From Bacteroidota bacterium (lineage in GTDB: Bacteria > Bacteroidota > Bacteroidia > Chitinophagales > Chitinophagaceae), in the NCBI GenBank assembly GCA_947447835.1, contig CANFLP010000019.1, positions 1 to 21,639 of the forward strand: 21,639 nt of DNA, given 5' to 3'. The position numbers were made by a program, and so were the translations under genes. Positions 5,380 to 14,395 of the stretch are shown piece by piece; position 1 is the stretch's first letter; each line of letters begins with the position of its first letter. The notes under the pieces were generated by a model. It searched no databases, had not been told where the DNA came from, and saw only the letters and a program-made list of their open reading frames with translations.

Positions 5380-8178
5380 TTAGAACTTAATTGAAAGTTT
5401 TGTAAACAATCTTAAACCATTATAGCCCATTTGAACGCCATCCCATGGTCCACCAGTTTCGTTGTCACCTGCCCACCATTTAGCTTGAGGGTTTACAGCG
5501 AAGTCTGGATGTGTGTTAAAGATATTGTCAGCTCCTAAAATTAAAGAAGCACTCTTACACATTTGAATATTCATATAAATATCTGTAGTGAATTTGCCTT
5601 TGTATTTAAATATTTCTGGAACTAAAGTATTGCCAGTTTCATCAGCGTCTGCAGGTACTTGTGGATTAATACCATCTCCATTAACACCAAATCCTGTTAA
5701 GGCTACGTCTCCAAAATAGGTAACTCTTGCGCCTAAACTAATTTTATTTTTAGTGTAGTCAAAGCTAGTAGAGAATTTAGATTTTGGTGCAGATGCTTTT
5801 AAGAAATACTTTTCACGATCGTTAAAGAAAGTGTTTGCATTGTACTCGTTTGTATTTAATGCAGCAGGAACATGTACATCATCAATTGTAATACCTTGGA
5901 AGTTAGCTACAAATAAAATTTTGAAACGTTCTTTATTTGAAATTTTCTTTTGATAGTCAGCAACAATGTCAATACCTGTATTAGTAGTATTCACTGCATT
6001 TGCAAAAAACTGTGCAGTAGAAACGCCCAATGTATTTAATTTACTTGTTAATGCAGCTGGTAAACTTGCATCAGACGCGCTAAATAATCCAGATAATACT
6101 ACACGATCTTTCATTTTAATATTATAGCCGTCTACTGTGAAAGTCAATCCCTTAGCTGGTTTCCAAGAAAAACCTAAGCTTGTATTGATTGAAGTTTCTT
6201 GCTTTAAAGAAGGGATACCTGCTAACTTAGTTAATGCATCGTCATTATTAGCAATTCTTGATTGTACCAATTCTCCACCAGAGAAAGAAGTTAAAGTATT
6301 GCTGAAATATTTTTGTTGTAAAGATGGAGCGCGGTATCCAGTACTGAATGAACCTCTGAAATTAAAGTTATCAGTTACCTTATATCGGAATGAAGATTTA
6401 AATGTACTTACTGCACCAAAGTCAGAATAGTTTTCAAGTCTTACTGCTCCAGTTAATAACAATAAATCGGTAGGAGTATATTCGAAATCGCCATAAGCGC
6501 CACCTACAGTTCTGTTAGCGCTTACTTTATCTGCAGGGCTAAATCCAGGGAATCCTTGTGATCCTGGAGCTTGCTCAAGTCCAAAATTATTTGGATACGC
6601 ATTATATGAAGCTAACTCACCTTGGAAAATATTATATTCTTCATATCTTAACTCAGCACCATATGCTACTTTTACACCACCTTGGTTTACTTTGCCAAAT
6701 TGTTTTGAGAAATCTAAATTAGATGTGTTTTGTAAGAAGTTAAATCCACCATCGTCAAAATGTGTTTGAGAAATATTGCTAATATTTGAAGCATTAAAAG
6801 TGCCGTCTCCATAATAATGAAAATCATTGCGACCAATGCTATTGCTTAAATCCCAATCCCATCCACCACTTGTTTTGCCAGATAAACCAGCTGTCAAGGA
6901 AATGTCGTTGATTTTAGTTTGAATATGTGGATTGTAGGTAGTATCTCCAGAACCAGTAGCAAACATGATATCAGAGGTATAAATCAATCCGCCACCAGCA
7001 GTAACTGGGAAACGTGTTGGTTTAGCTGACCAGTTTCTTGTATAAGCATATGCGTCAGAATTTTTTGAATTCACGCCGCCAAATGCATAAAACTTAGTGT
7101 TGTCATTAATAGGTAATTCCATATTAAACATTGCACCAATTGATTGTAATGAACCATCACCAAAAGCACGTCTCCAAGTATTAGTTGGTAAACCATCAGC
7201 TTTAGTGATATCATCCGAAGACGCTTGACGGAAGGTTTTGCCTTGATCTAATAAATCAAATGAGATATTAATAAAGCCGCCTTTTTTTCCTAGATCAAAT
7301 CCACGGTTAGCAGATAAAGACTTCGTAACACCATCAACAGGATTGGATGTTAAGTATTCTTTTTGATCTTTAAATTGGTAAGTATTGTATTTTTTGTCAT
7401 AATATCCTGCGTATCCTGTTGTAATATTCCATTCACCTGTATTTTTTCTTAATACGATATTCATTACACCAGCAATCGCATCAGATCCATATTGTGCAGA
7501 AGCACCGTCACGTAAAATTTCAATTCTATCTACAGCAGATTGTGGGAATCCATTTAAATCAACTCCCGATCCTGCTCGACCTCTTGTTCCAAACAAGCCA
7601 ACAAAAGCTGTGCTATGTCTACGTTTTCCGTTAATTAACACTAAGGTTTGATCTGGTCCAAGTCCTCTTAATGTACCAATGTCAATATGGTCGGCACCGT
7701 CCGCACCAGATTGTTTGTTATAGTTAAAGGAAGGAGCTACATAGTTTAACGTAGAAGTTAAATCCATACGTGCTGTGTTAACACCTACTTCTGATAATTT
7801 AATAACATCTACTGGAACAGGTGATTCTGTTTTTACACGACCTGCACCACGACTACCTACCAATATTACATCTTGTAAGTCCGAAGTTGTTGCAGTTAAT
7901 GCCACTTTGATATTCGCAGATGCAATAACACGTTTTGATTCGAATCCCACTGAACTAAATTCCAGTTGCTCACCAATACGTGCATTGATTGTGAAAGTTC
8001 CAGATTTATCTGTTGACACAACGGCTTTGCCAGATGGCGATTTAACAGTTACGCCATCTAATGGAGTACCTTTGTTATCTGTTACGGTTCCTGTTACTTT
8101 TTGTGTTTGTGCAAATGAACTAATCGTCAAAAGCAACATTAAAAGTGTAGTGGGAAAGTGTCTTAAAATCTTATGCAT
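5380..8178 (-). CDS. TonB-dependent outer-membrane receptor
   Basis: The 932-residue protein begins with a signal peptide ending near SSFAQTQ. It continues with a CarboxypepD_reg-like domain (about 26-105: VTGTVTDNKGTPLDGVTVKSP, with FSSVGFESK at its end). A plug domain follows (about 113-245: TLRGLGPDQTLVLINGKRR, VDRIEILRDGASAQYGSDAI). The rest is a long beta-barrel closing with KLSIKF, a terminal aromatic residue typical of outer-membrane barrels. It imports a ligand using energy from TonB-ExbBD. There is no SusD partner, so it is not an obvious SusC-type glycan porin; the substrate cannot be read from sequence. It diverges from the amgK-like gene and ends at a good terminator. Its neighbour downstream is an exported SAM hydrolase, a possible functional hint only. 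Confidence 0.92.
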   Translation of the reverse strand: MHKILRHFPTTLLMLLLTISSFAQTQKVTGTVTDNKGTPLDGVTVKSPSGKAVVSTDKSGTFTINARIGEQLEFSSVGFESKRVIASANIKVALTATTSDLQDVILVGSRGAGRVKTESPVPVDVIKLSEVGVNTARMDLTSTLNYVAPSFNYNKQSGADGADHIDIGTLRGLGPDQTLVLINGKRRHSTAFVGLFGTRGRAGSGVDLNGFPQSAVDRIEILRDGASAQYGSDAIAGVMNIVLRKNTGEWNITTGYAGYYDKKYNTYQFKDQKEYLTSNPVDGVTKSLSANRGFDLGKKGGFINISFDLLDQGKTFRQASSDDITKADGLPTNTWRRAFGDGSLQSIGAMFNMELPINDNTKFYAFGGVNSKNSDAYAYTRNWSAKPTRFPVTAGGGLIYTSDIMFATGSGDTTYNPHIQTKINDISLTAGLSGKTSGGWDWDLSNSIGRNDFHYYGDGTFNASNISNISQTHFDDGGFNFLQNTSNLDFSKQFGKVNQGGVKVAYGAELRYEEYNIFQGELASYNAYPNNFGLEQAPGSQGFPGFSPADKVSANRTVGGAYGDFEYTPTDLLLLTGAVRLENYSDFGAVSTFKSSFRYKVTDNFNFRGSFSTGYRAPSLQQKYFSNTLTSFSGGELVQSRIANNDDALTKLAGIPSLKQETSINTSLGFSWKPAKGLTFTVDGYNIKMKDRVVLSGLFSASDASLPAALTSKLNTLGVSTAQFFANAVNTTNTGIDIVADYQKKISNKERFKILFVANFQGITIDDVHVPAALNTNEYNANTFFNDREKYFLKASAPKSKFSTSFDYTKNKISLGARVTYFGDVALTGFGVNGDGINPQVPADADETGNTLVPEIFKYKGKFTTDIYMNIQMCKSASLILGADNIFNTHPDFAVNPQAKWWAGDNETGGPWDGVQMGYNGLRLFTKLSIKF

Positions 8179-8279
8179 AAGTGGTAATTTGGAATCAATT
8201 TAACACTTTTTCTCCTTTTTTAAAACATAACGTATAATTAGTTACTTTTAAGCTTATTTAAAGGTGTATTTATCCCATT

Positions 8280-9719
8280 ATGGAAGCAATTATAAAACAT
8301 ATAAATAATTTATATAAGACCATTCATGCTGTCGAATGGGATCAAATATCCAAGATTCCTCAAAGTGGGGGAGATCGCATCTATTTTAGAATTACCCAAG
8401 GGGAACAGTCATGGATTGCGACCTACAACTTGAATATCAAGGAAAATGAAACCTTTATATATTTTTCCGAACACTTTACAAGCAAAGAATTGCCTGTGCC
8501 TAAAGTATTAGCCATAAGCGAGGATAGGTCTATTTATATTCAAGCCGATTTGGGGAATGTTTCTTTATTAGAAGTATTGGAAAAAGAAGGCAAGACAGGT
8601 CATGTTTTTGCATTGTTTCAGAAAAGTTTAAAAGCATTGGCAAAATTGCAGGTAGAAGGTGGAAAGGGGTTAGATTATTCCTACTGTTTAACTTCTAAGG
8701 AATTTGGCAAGCATTCGATTTTAACGGATTTGCTTTATTATAAATATTATTTTTTAGACACTTTGCAATATCCATATGATAAGCAAGCCCTTATTGACGA
8801 ATTTGAATTATTAAGTGATAGGCTTGCAAGTAAGGAATTAAATCATTTTTTATTTAGAGATTTTCAAAGTAGAAATATTATCGTTAATAATGACGAAGTA
8901 TATTTCATAGATTTTCAGGGTGGGATGCAAGGAGGTTTGTCTTATGATGTAGCGTCTTTGTTATGGCAGGCTAAAGCGGAACTGTCAAATGAATGGAAAG
9001 AAAAATTAGTAGATTATTATATTGAGGAAGTACAAAAATTATTGCCTAGTAAAATGAATGAGCAACAGTTTAGAAATCAATACAATGGTTTTGTGCTATT
9101 ACGTTTGTTGCAAGTTTTAGGTGCTTATGGATTTAGGGGATTGTTTGAACGTAAAGCACACTTTTTAACAAGTATTCCATTAGGTTTAAATAATCTAAAA
9201 AACTTCTTGTCTATTTCTCCCATAAGTGCTGATACGCCTGTGTTTGCAGGTATATTAAATTGGATGGTGTCGGAGGAGGTAGTGCAAAGATTTACGCCGC
9301 AAGTGGCAAACGAAAAAACACCATTAGTAATTACCATTAATAGTTTTAGTTATAAAAAGGGATTGCCAAATGACGAATCGGATAATGGAGGTGGATTTAT
9401 CTTTGACATGCGTGGTATTTTAAATCCAGGCAGATTTGATGAGTACAAAAAGTTAGCAGGCATCCACAAGCCGGTTCAAGACTTTTTAGAACAAAGAACT
9501 AAGATGAATACTTTCTTAAATAGTGTTTGGGATTTAATTGACATTACTGTTGAGAATTATTTATCTAGAGATTTTGAATCCTTGCAAATTAATTTTGGAT
9601 GTACCGGTGGACAGCACCGAAGTGTTTACGCTGCAGAACAAACTGTGAGACATTTAAGAAATAAATATAAAGTGAAAGTGTTGTTAGAACATACCAATAA
9701 AAACAATTGGGTTAAATAG
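8280..9719 (+). CDS. AmgK-like amino-sugar kinase fused to RapZ C-terminal domain
   Basis: The 479-residue protein has two parts. Residues 1 to about 310 are an aminoglycoside-phosphotransferase fold: SGGDRIYFRI near the nucleotide loop, catalytic FRDFQSRN (Asp194, Asn199) and metal-binding IDFQGG (Asp211). This resembles AmgK, the anomeric kinase for N-acetylmuramate and N-acetylglucosamine. Residues about 348-479 match the RapZ C-terminal domain: NSFSYKKGLPND, IFDMRGILNPGR, KPVQDFLEQ and GCTGGQHRSVYAAEQ (440-454). In E. coli this domain binds RNA and senses glucosamine-6-phosphate; the RapZ N-terminal NTPase domain is absent here. The gene ends 6 bases before murU, the partner of AmgK in peptidoglycan recycling, which supports the kinase assignment. 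RNA binding or metabolite sensing by the tail is inference. Confidence 0.85.
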   Translation: MEAIIKHINNLYKTIHAVEWDQISKIPQSGGDRIYFRITQGEQSWIATYNLNIKENETFIYFSEHFTSKELPVPKVLAISEDRSIYIQADLGNVSLLEVLEKEGKTGHVFALFQKSLKALAKLQVEGGKGLDYSYCLTSKEFGKHSILTDLLYYKYYFLDTLQYPYDKQALIDEFELLSDRLASKELNHFLFRDFQSRNIIVNNDEVYFIDFQGGMQGGLSYDVASLLWQAKAELSNEWKEKLVDYYIEEVQKLLPSKMNEQQFRNQYNGFVLLRLLQVLGAYGFRGLFERKAHFLTSIPLGLNNLKNFLSISPISADTPVFAGILNWMVSEEVVQRFTPQVANEKTPLVITINSFSYKKGLPNDESDNGGGFIFDMRGILNPGRFDEYKKLAGIHKPVQDFLEQRTKMNTFLNSVWDLIDITVENYLSRDFESLQINFGCTGGQHRSVYAAEQTVRHLRNKYKVKVLLEHTNKNNWVK

Positions 9720-9725
9720 ATAGCT

Positions 9726-10469
9726 ATGCGTGCAATGATATTAGCGGCGGGTTTGGGTACTAGGCTAAAACCTTTTACAGACAAGCATCCTAAGGCTTTG
9801 GCCATTGTGAATGGCAAGTCTTTGTTGCAAAGAAATGTGGAGTATTTATTGTCTTTTGGAATTTCAGAAATAATTGTGAATGTGCATCATTTTGCAGATC
9901 AAATTGTAGATGTTATTAATGAAAATTATGGATGGGGTGCTGATATAACCATCTCGGACGAAACGGATGAGGTATTAGAAACGGGTGGAGGCTTATTACG
10001 TGCTGCAAATTACTTTGAATCCGAAGAACGTTGGCTGGTGATGAATGCAGATATCTTAACCAATTTGGATTTGCATAAGTTAATTTCAGCAGACGAAGCG
10101 TTTGCGCAAAAAGCAGAGGGTGATTTAGTAGCAACGCTTGCTGTAACAAATAGAGCTTCTAGCAGAAATTTAATATTTAATACTGCTGGTACATTATGTG
10201 GATGGAGGAATAACGGAACAGGCGAGGAAAAATGGGCTAATCCTTTAAGAGACCCAAATACTGCTGTACCAAAGGCTTTTAGCGGTATTCAAATTATCCA
10301 TGCTTCCTTTTTAGAAGAGGTTCAATTACGTGGAAAGTTTTCGTTAATTGATGCATATCTACAATTAGCTCAACATTATGCCATTCATTATTATGATCAT
10401 AGTGATGGCATTTTATTAGATGTTGGTAAGCCAGAAAGTTTAGAAAAAGCAGCTACTATTTTTAAGTAG
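9726..10469 (+). CDS. murU: MurU-like N-acetylmuramate-1-phosphate uridylyltransferase
   Basis: The 247-residue nucleotidyltransferase has the LAAGLGTRLKPFTDKHPKAL signature (6-25), ETGGGL (85-90) and the metal site MNADIL (106-111). Its length fits MurU rather than the larger GlmU, and no left-handed beta-helix is present. MurU converts MurNAc-1-phosphate and UTP to UDP-MurNAc, bypassing de novo synthesis. This is the step after AmgK, whose likely gene lies 6 bases upstream in the same operon. Other sugar-1-phosphate nucleotidyltransferases (mannose- or glucose-specific) share these motifs, so the specificity rests mainly on gene context. A second in-frame ATG three codons later is also possible. 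Confidence 0.82.
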   Translation: MRAMILAAGLGTRLKPFTDKHPKALAIVNGKSLLQRNVEYLLSFGISEIIVNVHHFADQIVDVINENYGWGADITISDETDEVLETGGGLLRAANYFESEERWLVMNADILTNLDLHKLISADEAFAQKAEGDLVATLAVTNRASSRNLIFNTAGTLCGWRNNGTGEEKWANPLRDPNTAVPKAFSGIQIIHASFLEEVQLRGKFSLIDAYLQLAQHYAIHYYDHSDGILLDVGKPESLEKAATIFK

Positions 10470-10510
10470 TCTTTTATTACTAAGCTCCATAGTGTGAAGC
10501 TTAATTCTAT

Positions 10511-11665
10511 TTACACTTTGATATAAATTTTCTTTTTGTCTAAGATATAAGCTAGTGTTGCCATAAAAGCAATAAAGCACAAAGCATATACAAAAGAGCC
10601 TATTCTTAAATCGCTGTTTATGTTTTTACAAACATGTTCGTAGAACCAAGGAAGTGCTGAGGTGTATACGGGTTGGCCTTGATCATCGGTATGGTCTACC
10701 CATCTTAATAAGGCTAATACCCTTGGTAAAAATCCGCTCAATACAAAAATGAACAATGGATTCTTTCCAAAGACATCAAAAAAGTGACTCCATTTACCTT
10801 TCGCTTCTTTAAATTCTAATAAATAGATAAACATGCCTAATGTAATCATAGCAAGGCCTGTAGTGTATAATACATAGCTACTTGTCCATATCTTTTTATT
10901 AATAGGGAAACTAAAATCCCAAATATATCCAGCCAATACCAATACCACACCTGTCAATAAAACATGTGCAAGCATTTCAAAATTCTTGCCCTTTGCTTGT
11001 ATGTATTCACCTACTAAAAATCCTAAAATCACTTGTACAATGGCAGGGAACATACTAATTAATCCTTCTGGATCAAATGGTACGCCTTCACCTTTATAAA
11101 TATGTGTTACACCTAATATTGACTGATCAATTGCATTCCCAAAAAATCCAGACAAGCTATATGGATGGCCGGGTGCACCTAATACAATATTAAGCATCCA
11201 ATAAACTACTAATATCATCATGCCAATAAATAATGCCATTCTAGATTTGCCATAATACACAATTACTGAAGCGAAAAAATAACATAGTGCAATTCTTTGC
11301 AACACGCCTAAGATGCGCACATTCTCCCAAACTTTAAATATTAAATGATTGTCTGAATACTTTACAAATGGGCTCCAATTTAAAAAAAGACCAATTGCAA
11401 AAATCAACAAAGTTCTTTTGATTACTTTTTTCCAAAAGTTGGCTGGTGTGCCTAAAGCTAATTTTGGCATTACAAAGGACATGGCGTTTCCCACGGCAAA
11501 TAAGAAGAAAGGGAAAACCAAGTCGGTTGGTGTACATCCATGCCAACTTGCATGTTCCAATGGGCTAAAAATATGACCCCAACTCCCAGGATTATTTACC
11601 AATATCATTAGGGCAACGGTAGCACCTCTGAAAACGTCTAGGGAATAGTATCTTTGCTGGTTCAT
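10511..11665 (-). CDS. NagX/HGSNAT-like multi-pass membrane protein (DUF5009/DUF1624-type)
   Basis: The 384-residue protein is almost entirely hydrophobic helices, about ten, in the inner membrane. It starts with YYSLDVFRGATVALMILVNNPGSW, the hallmark of the heparan-alpha-glucosaminide N-acetyltransferase-like/NagX family, and has HGCTPTDLVFPFFLFAVGNAMSF soon after. Relatives include lysosomal HGSNAT, which acetylates glucosamine across the membrane, and bacterial NagX proteins linked to GlcNAc use. It converges on murU across 41 bases. Together with the AmgK/MurU pair, this suggests a role in amino-sugar uptake or acetylation. The exact activity is not determined by the sequence. Confidence 0.82.
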   Translation of the reverse strand: MNQQRYYSLDVFRGATVALMILVNNPGSWGHIFSPLEHASWHGCTPTDLVFPFFLFAVGNAMSFVMPKLALGTPANFWKKVIKRTLLIFAIGLFLNWSPFVKYSDNHLIFKVWENVRILGVLQRIALCYFFASVIVYYGKSRMALFIGMMILVVYWMLNIVLGAPGHPYSLSGFFGNAIDQSILGVTHIYKGEGVPFDPEGLISMFPAIVQVILGFLVGEYIQAKGKNFEMLAHVLLTGVVLVLAGYIWDFSFPINKKIWTSSYVLYTTGLAMITLGMFIYLLEFKEAKGKWSHFFDVFGKNPLFIFVLSGFLPRVLALLRWVDHTDDQGQPVYTSALPWFYEHVCKNINSDLRIGSFVYALCFIAFMATLAYILDKKKIYIKV

Positions 11666-11698
11666 GATGTAAATATTAGCGTTAATATTATAAATTAC

Positions 11699-11731
11699 TT
11701 TGTTATATATATGCTCAAAATAATATCTTTG
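11699..11731 (+). promoter_or_regulatory. Bacteroidota-type promoter upstream of rmlB
   Basis: TTTG (11699-11702) and TATCTTTG (11724-11731) match the -33 and -7 consensus elements TTTG and TAnnTTTG, with 21 bases between them. Transcription would start a few bases downstream, leaving a leader of about 10 nt before the rmlB ATG at 11748. This is the best promoter match I found in the window. Confidence 0.7.
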
Positions 11732-11747
11732 TAAGATACAAATTCAG

Positions 11748-12842
11748 ATGCAAAAAAATATATTAATTACCGGAGGAGCGGGATTCATTGGGTCACATGT
11801 CGTAAGATTAATGGTGACCAAATATCCTGAGTATCAAATCTTTAATTTAGATGCCTTGACGTATGCGGGCAACTTGGAAAATTTAAAGGATATTGAAAAA
11901 GCGGCAAACTATCATTTTGTGAAGGCTAATATTTTAGATGCAGAAGCATTAAAGGATGTTTTCCAAAAGCATAGTATTACCGATGTGATTCATTTGGCTG
12001 CAGAGTCACATGTGGATCGTTCCATTATTTCACCATTGGACTTTGTGTATACGAATGTGATAGGCACCGTAAACTTATTAAATACCGCTAAGGATTTTTG
12101 GAAAGGGGATTTAAGTTATGAAAATGCGCATGACGGAACATGGGATAAAAAAAGAGATCATTTATTTTACCATATTTCTACGGACGAAGTGTATGGAAGC
12201 TTAGGTAAGGAGGGTTTGTTTAAAGAGACAACACCTTACGATCCTAATTCACCTTACTCTGCAAGTAAAGCAGCAAGTGATCATTTTGTGAGAGCTTATG
12301 GCGAGACGTATCATTTGCCAATCGTAGTTTCTAACTGCTCTAATAACTATGGTCCTAACCATTTTCCTGAAAAATTAATACCATTATTCATTCATAACAT
12401 CATCAACAAAAAACCATTGCCAGTGTATGGTGACGGTTTGTACACACGTGATTGGTTGTATGTAATAGACCATGCACGTGCCATTGATTTGATATTCCAT
12501 GAAGGCAAAAAAGCAGACACGTATAATATTGGTGGATTTAACGAATGGACGAATATCGACTTGGTTAAATTATTAATTACTCAAATGGATGAGAAATTAG
12601 GAAACGCAAAAGGGACAAGTGAAGGCTTGATCACTTATGTAAAAGATAGACCAGGTCATGACCGTCGTTATGCTATTGACGCCACTAAATTAAATAAGGA
12701 ATTAGGATGGACGCCATCTGTTACTTTTGAACAAGGCTTGGCTGCAACCATTGATTGGTATTTGCAAAACACAGCTTGGTTGGAAAATGTAACAAGTGGA
12801 GCTTACCAAGCTTACTACAATGATATGTATACCAATAGATAA
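11748..12842 (+). CDS. rmlB: dTDP-glucose 4,6-dehydratase
   Basis: The 364-residue short-chain dehydrogenase/reductase converts dTDP-glucose to dTDP-4-keto-6-deoxyglucose. Seen are the NAD-binding GGAGFIGSH (9-17), the LAAESHVDRSI segment, the catalytic STDEVYG (Thr145, Asp146, Glu147), YSASKAASD with Tyr170 and Lys174, and NNYGPNHFPEKLIP. These residues separate RmlB from UDP-glucose epimerases. It is the first gene of rmlBCA and is preceded by a good promoter. The short insertion around 119-138 (ENAHDGTWDKKRD) does not touch the active-site motifs. The product feeds dTDP-rhamnose or other deoxysugars for surface polysaccharide. Confidence 0.95.
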   Translation: MQKNILITGGAGFIGSHVVRLMVTKYPEYQIFNLDALTYAGNLENLKDIEKAANYHFVKANILDAEALKDVFQKHSITDVIHLAAESHVDRSIISPLDFVYTNVIGTVNLLNTAKDFWKGDLSYENAHDGTWDKKRDHLFYHISTDEVYGSLGKEGLFKETTPYDPNSPYSASKAASDHFVRAYGETYHLPIVVSNCSNNYGPNHFPEKLIPLFIHNIINKKPLPVYGDGLYTRDWLYVIDHARAIDLIFHEGKKADTYNIGGFNEWTNIDLVKLLITQMDEKLGNAKGTSEGLITYVKDRPGHDRRYAIDATKLNKELGWTPSVTFEQGLAATIDWYLQNTAWLENVTSGAYQAYYNDMYTNR

Positions 12843-12881
12843 TATTATATTTAACACACCCACTTAACTAGATAGCGCCGC

Positions 12882-13433
12882 ATGAGAATTGAGCAGACCC
12901 CATTAAAAGATTGTTTTATCGTTCACGAGAAAGTGAATGGAGATGCAAGAGGATATTTTATTGAGACTTTTAATCAAAGAGACTTTAATGCAGCAACTGG
13001 TTTGGATTTAGTTTTTGTACAGGATAATCAATCTAGGTCTTCTAAAGGAGTACTAAGAGGATTACATATGCAAAGAGGTGCAGCAGCGCAAGCTAAATTG
13101 GTAAGAGTATTAGAAGGTGCAGTATTAGATATTGCTGTGGACCTAAGGAAGGATTCACCTAGCTTTGGTCAACATTATGCAATTGAATTAACAGCGGACA
13201 ATCATAAACAATTTTTTGTACCAGCAGGATTTGCACATGGTTTTGTAGTATTAAGTGAAACTGCTACTTTCTTTTATAAAGTAGATAAGTTTTATGAACC
13301 AGGTAATGAAGTGGGCATCATGTACAACGATCAAGATTTAAATATTGATTGGCAATTACCAACCTCGGAATTGATATTTTCTGAAAAAGATAAAACATTA
13401 GGAAGCTTCGCGGAATATGCTGCGAGTTTATAA
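12882..13433 (+). CDS. rmlC: dTDP-4-dehydrorhamnose 3,5-epimerase
   Basis: The 183-residue cupin has RmlC length and motifs: DARGYFIETFNQ (21-32), RGLHMQRG with the probable catalytic base His62, LEGAVLDIAVDLRKDSPSFG (77-96), and PAGFAHGFVVLS. FFYKVDKFY carries the likely catalytic Tyr132. It epimerises C3 and C5 of dTDP-4-keto-6-deoxyglucose. It lies 39 bases after rmlB and 60 bases before rmlA and is probably in the same operon. Confidence 0.94.
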   Translation: MRIEQTPLKDCFIVHEKVNGDARGYFIETFNQRDFNAATGLDLVFVQDNQSRSSKGVLRGLHMQRGAAAQAKLVRVLEGAVLDIAVDLRKDSPSFGQHYAIELTADNHKQFFVPAGFAHGFVVLSETATFFYKVDKFYEPGNEVGIMYNDQDLNIDWQLPTSELIFSEKDKTLGSFAEYAASL

Positions 13434-13454
13434 AAAATAAGCATCATGATTTGA

Positions 13455-13466
13455 GCACGAAAGTGC
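13455..13466 (+). other. Short GNRA-loop hairpin between rmlC and rmlA
   Basis: GCAC-GAAA-GTGC forms a 4-bp stem closed by a GNRA tetraloop, 27 bases before the rmlA ATG. It has no T tract, so it is not a terminator. It might influence mRNA stability or processing; it may also be chance. Confidence 0.3.
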
Positions 13467-13493
13467 GAAAACATAAACACTAAAAAAATTACT

Positions 13494-14354
13494 ATGAAGG
13501 GTATTATATTAGCAGGTGGGTCAGGTACAAGATTGTATCCAATCACAAAAGGAATCAGTAAGCAGTTAATGCCTATCTATGATAAACCTATGATTTATTA
13601 CCCTTTGTCAGTATTAATGTTAGCGGGCATCAAGGAAGTATTAATCATTACAACACCTGAAGACAATGATCAGTTTAAAAGATTATTGGGCGATGGTTCT
13701 GAAATAGGTTGCAGCTTTAGTTATGCGGTACAAGCCGTGCCTAATGGATTAGCACAAGCATTTGTAATTGGTGCTGATTTTGTGGGTAAGGATAAGGTAG
13801 CATTGGTATTAGGAGATAATATTTTTTACGGCGCAGGCTTTAGTAAATTGGTACAATCTTTTAATGATGTGGATGGTGCAGCAGTATTTGCATATGAAGT
13901 GAATGATCCTGAGCGTTATGGTGTGGTGGAGTTTGACGAAAACAACAACGCTTTATCATTAGAAGAAAAACCTAAAGCGCCTAAATCCAATTACGCGGTA
14001 CCTGGTTTATATTTTTATGACAACGATGTTGTAGAAATTGCCAAGAATATTCCTGCTTCACCAAGAGGCGAATATGAAATCACCGACGTAAATAAAGTGT
14101 ACTTAGAACGTAAGCAATTACAAGTGGGAATCATGAATCGTGGTACAGCCTGGTTAGATACAGGTACTTTTGAGTCCTTAGCGGATGCTTGTGAATTTGT
14201 GCGCGTTATTGAAAAGCGTCAAAGTCAAAAGATAGGTTGTATAGAAGAAGTTGCCTTTAGAATGGGCTTCATAGACAAGGCACAATTATTGATTTTGGCC
14301 GATAAATATGCTAAAAGTGGGTATGGGGAATACCTAAGGGGTTTGAAAAAGTAA
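13494..14354 (+). CDS. rmlA: Glucose-1-phosphate thymidylyltransferase
   Basis: The 286-residue protein joins glucose-1-phosphate and dTTP to make dTDP-glucose, the first step of the rml pathway. Family signatures are GGSGTRLYPITKGISKQLMP (8-27), KPMIYYPLSVLMLAGI, LVLGDNIFYG, EEKPKAPKSNYAVPGLYFYD, PRGEYEITDVN and NRGTAWLDTGT. Length equals that of the short RmlA type. It is the last rml gene here; rmlD, the reductase to dTDP-rhamnose, is absent from the window. The next gene starts 41 bases downstream and belongs to the carotenoid locus. Confidence 0.95.
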   Translation: MKGIILAGGSGTRLYPITKGISKQLMPIYDKPMIYYPLSVLMLAGIKEVLIITTPEDNDQFKRLLGDGSEIGCSFSYAVQAVPNGLAQAFVIGADFVGKDKVALVLGDNIFYGAGFSKLVQSFNDVDGAAVFAYEVNDPERYGVVEFDENNNALSLEEKPKAPKSNYAVPGLYFYDNDVVEIAKNIPASPRGEYEITDVNKVYLERKQLQVGIMNRGTAWLDTGTFESLADACEFVRVIEKRQSQKIGCIEEVAFRMGFIDKAQLLILADKYAKSGYGEYLRGLKK

Positions 14355-14395
14355 ACATTTACTGAACTTTTCCCATTTTTTGTTGTTTTAGCAAT

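Noticed and set aside
9726..10469. GlmU or mannose-1-phosphate guanylyltransferase
   Set aside because: It has no acetyltransferase beta-helix, its length is 247 residues, and it is paired with an AmgK-like kinase, which favours MurU.
10481..10503. Terminator between murU and the NagX-like gene
   Set aside because: TAAGCT/AGCTTA can pair, but the stem is short and has no T tract on either strand.
11016..11200. Plus-strand open frames opposite the membrane protein and the TonB receptor
   Set aside because: They are antisense shadows without recognisable protein features.
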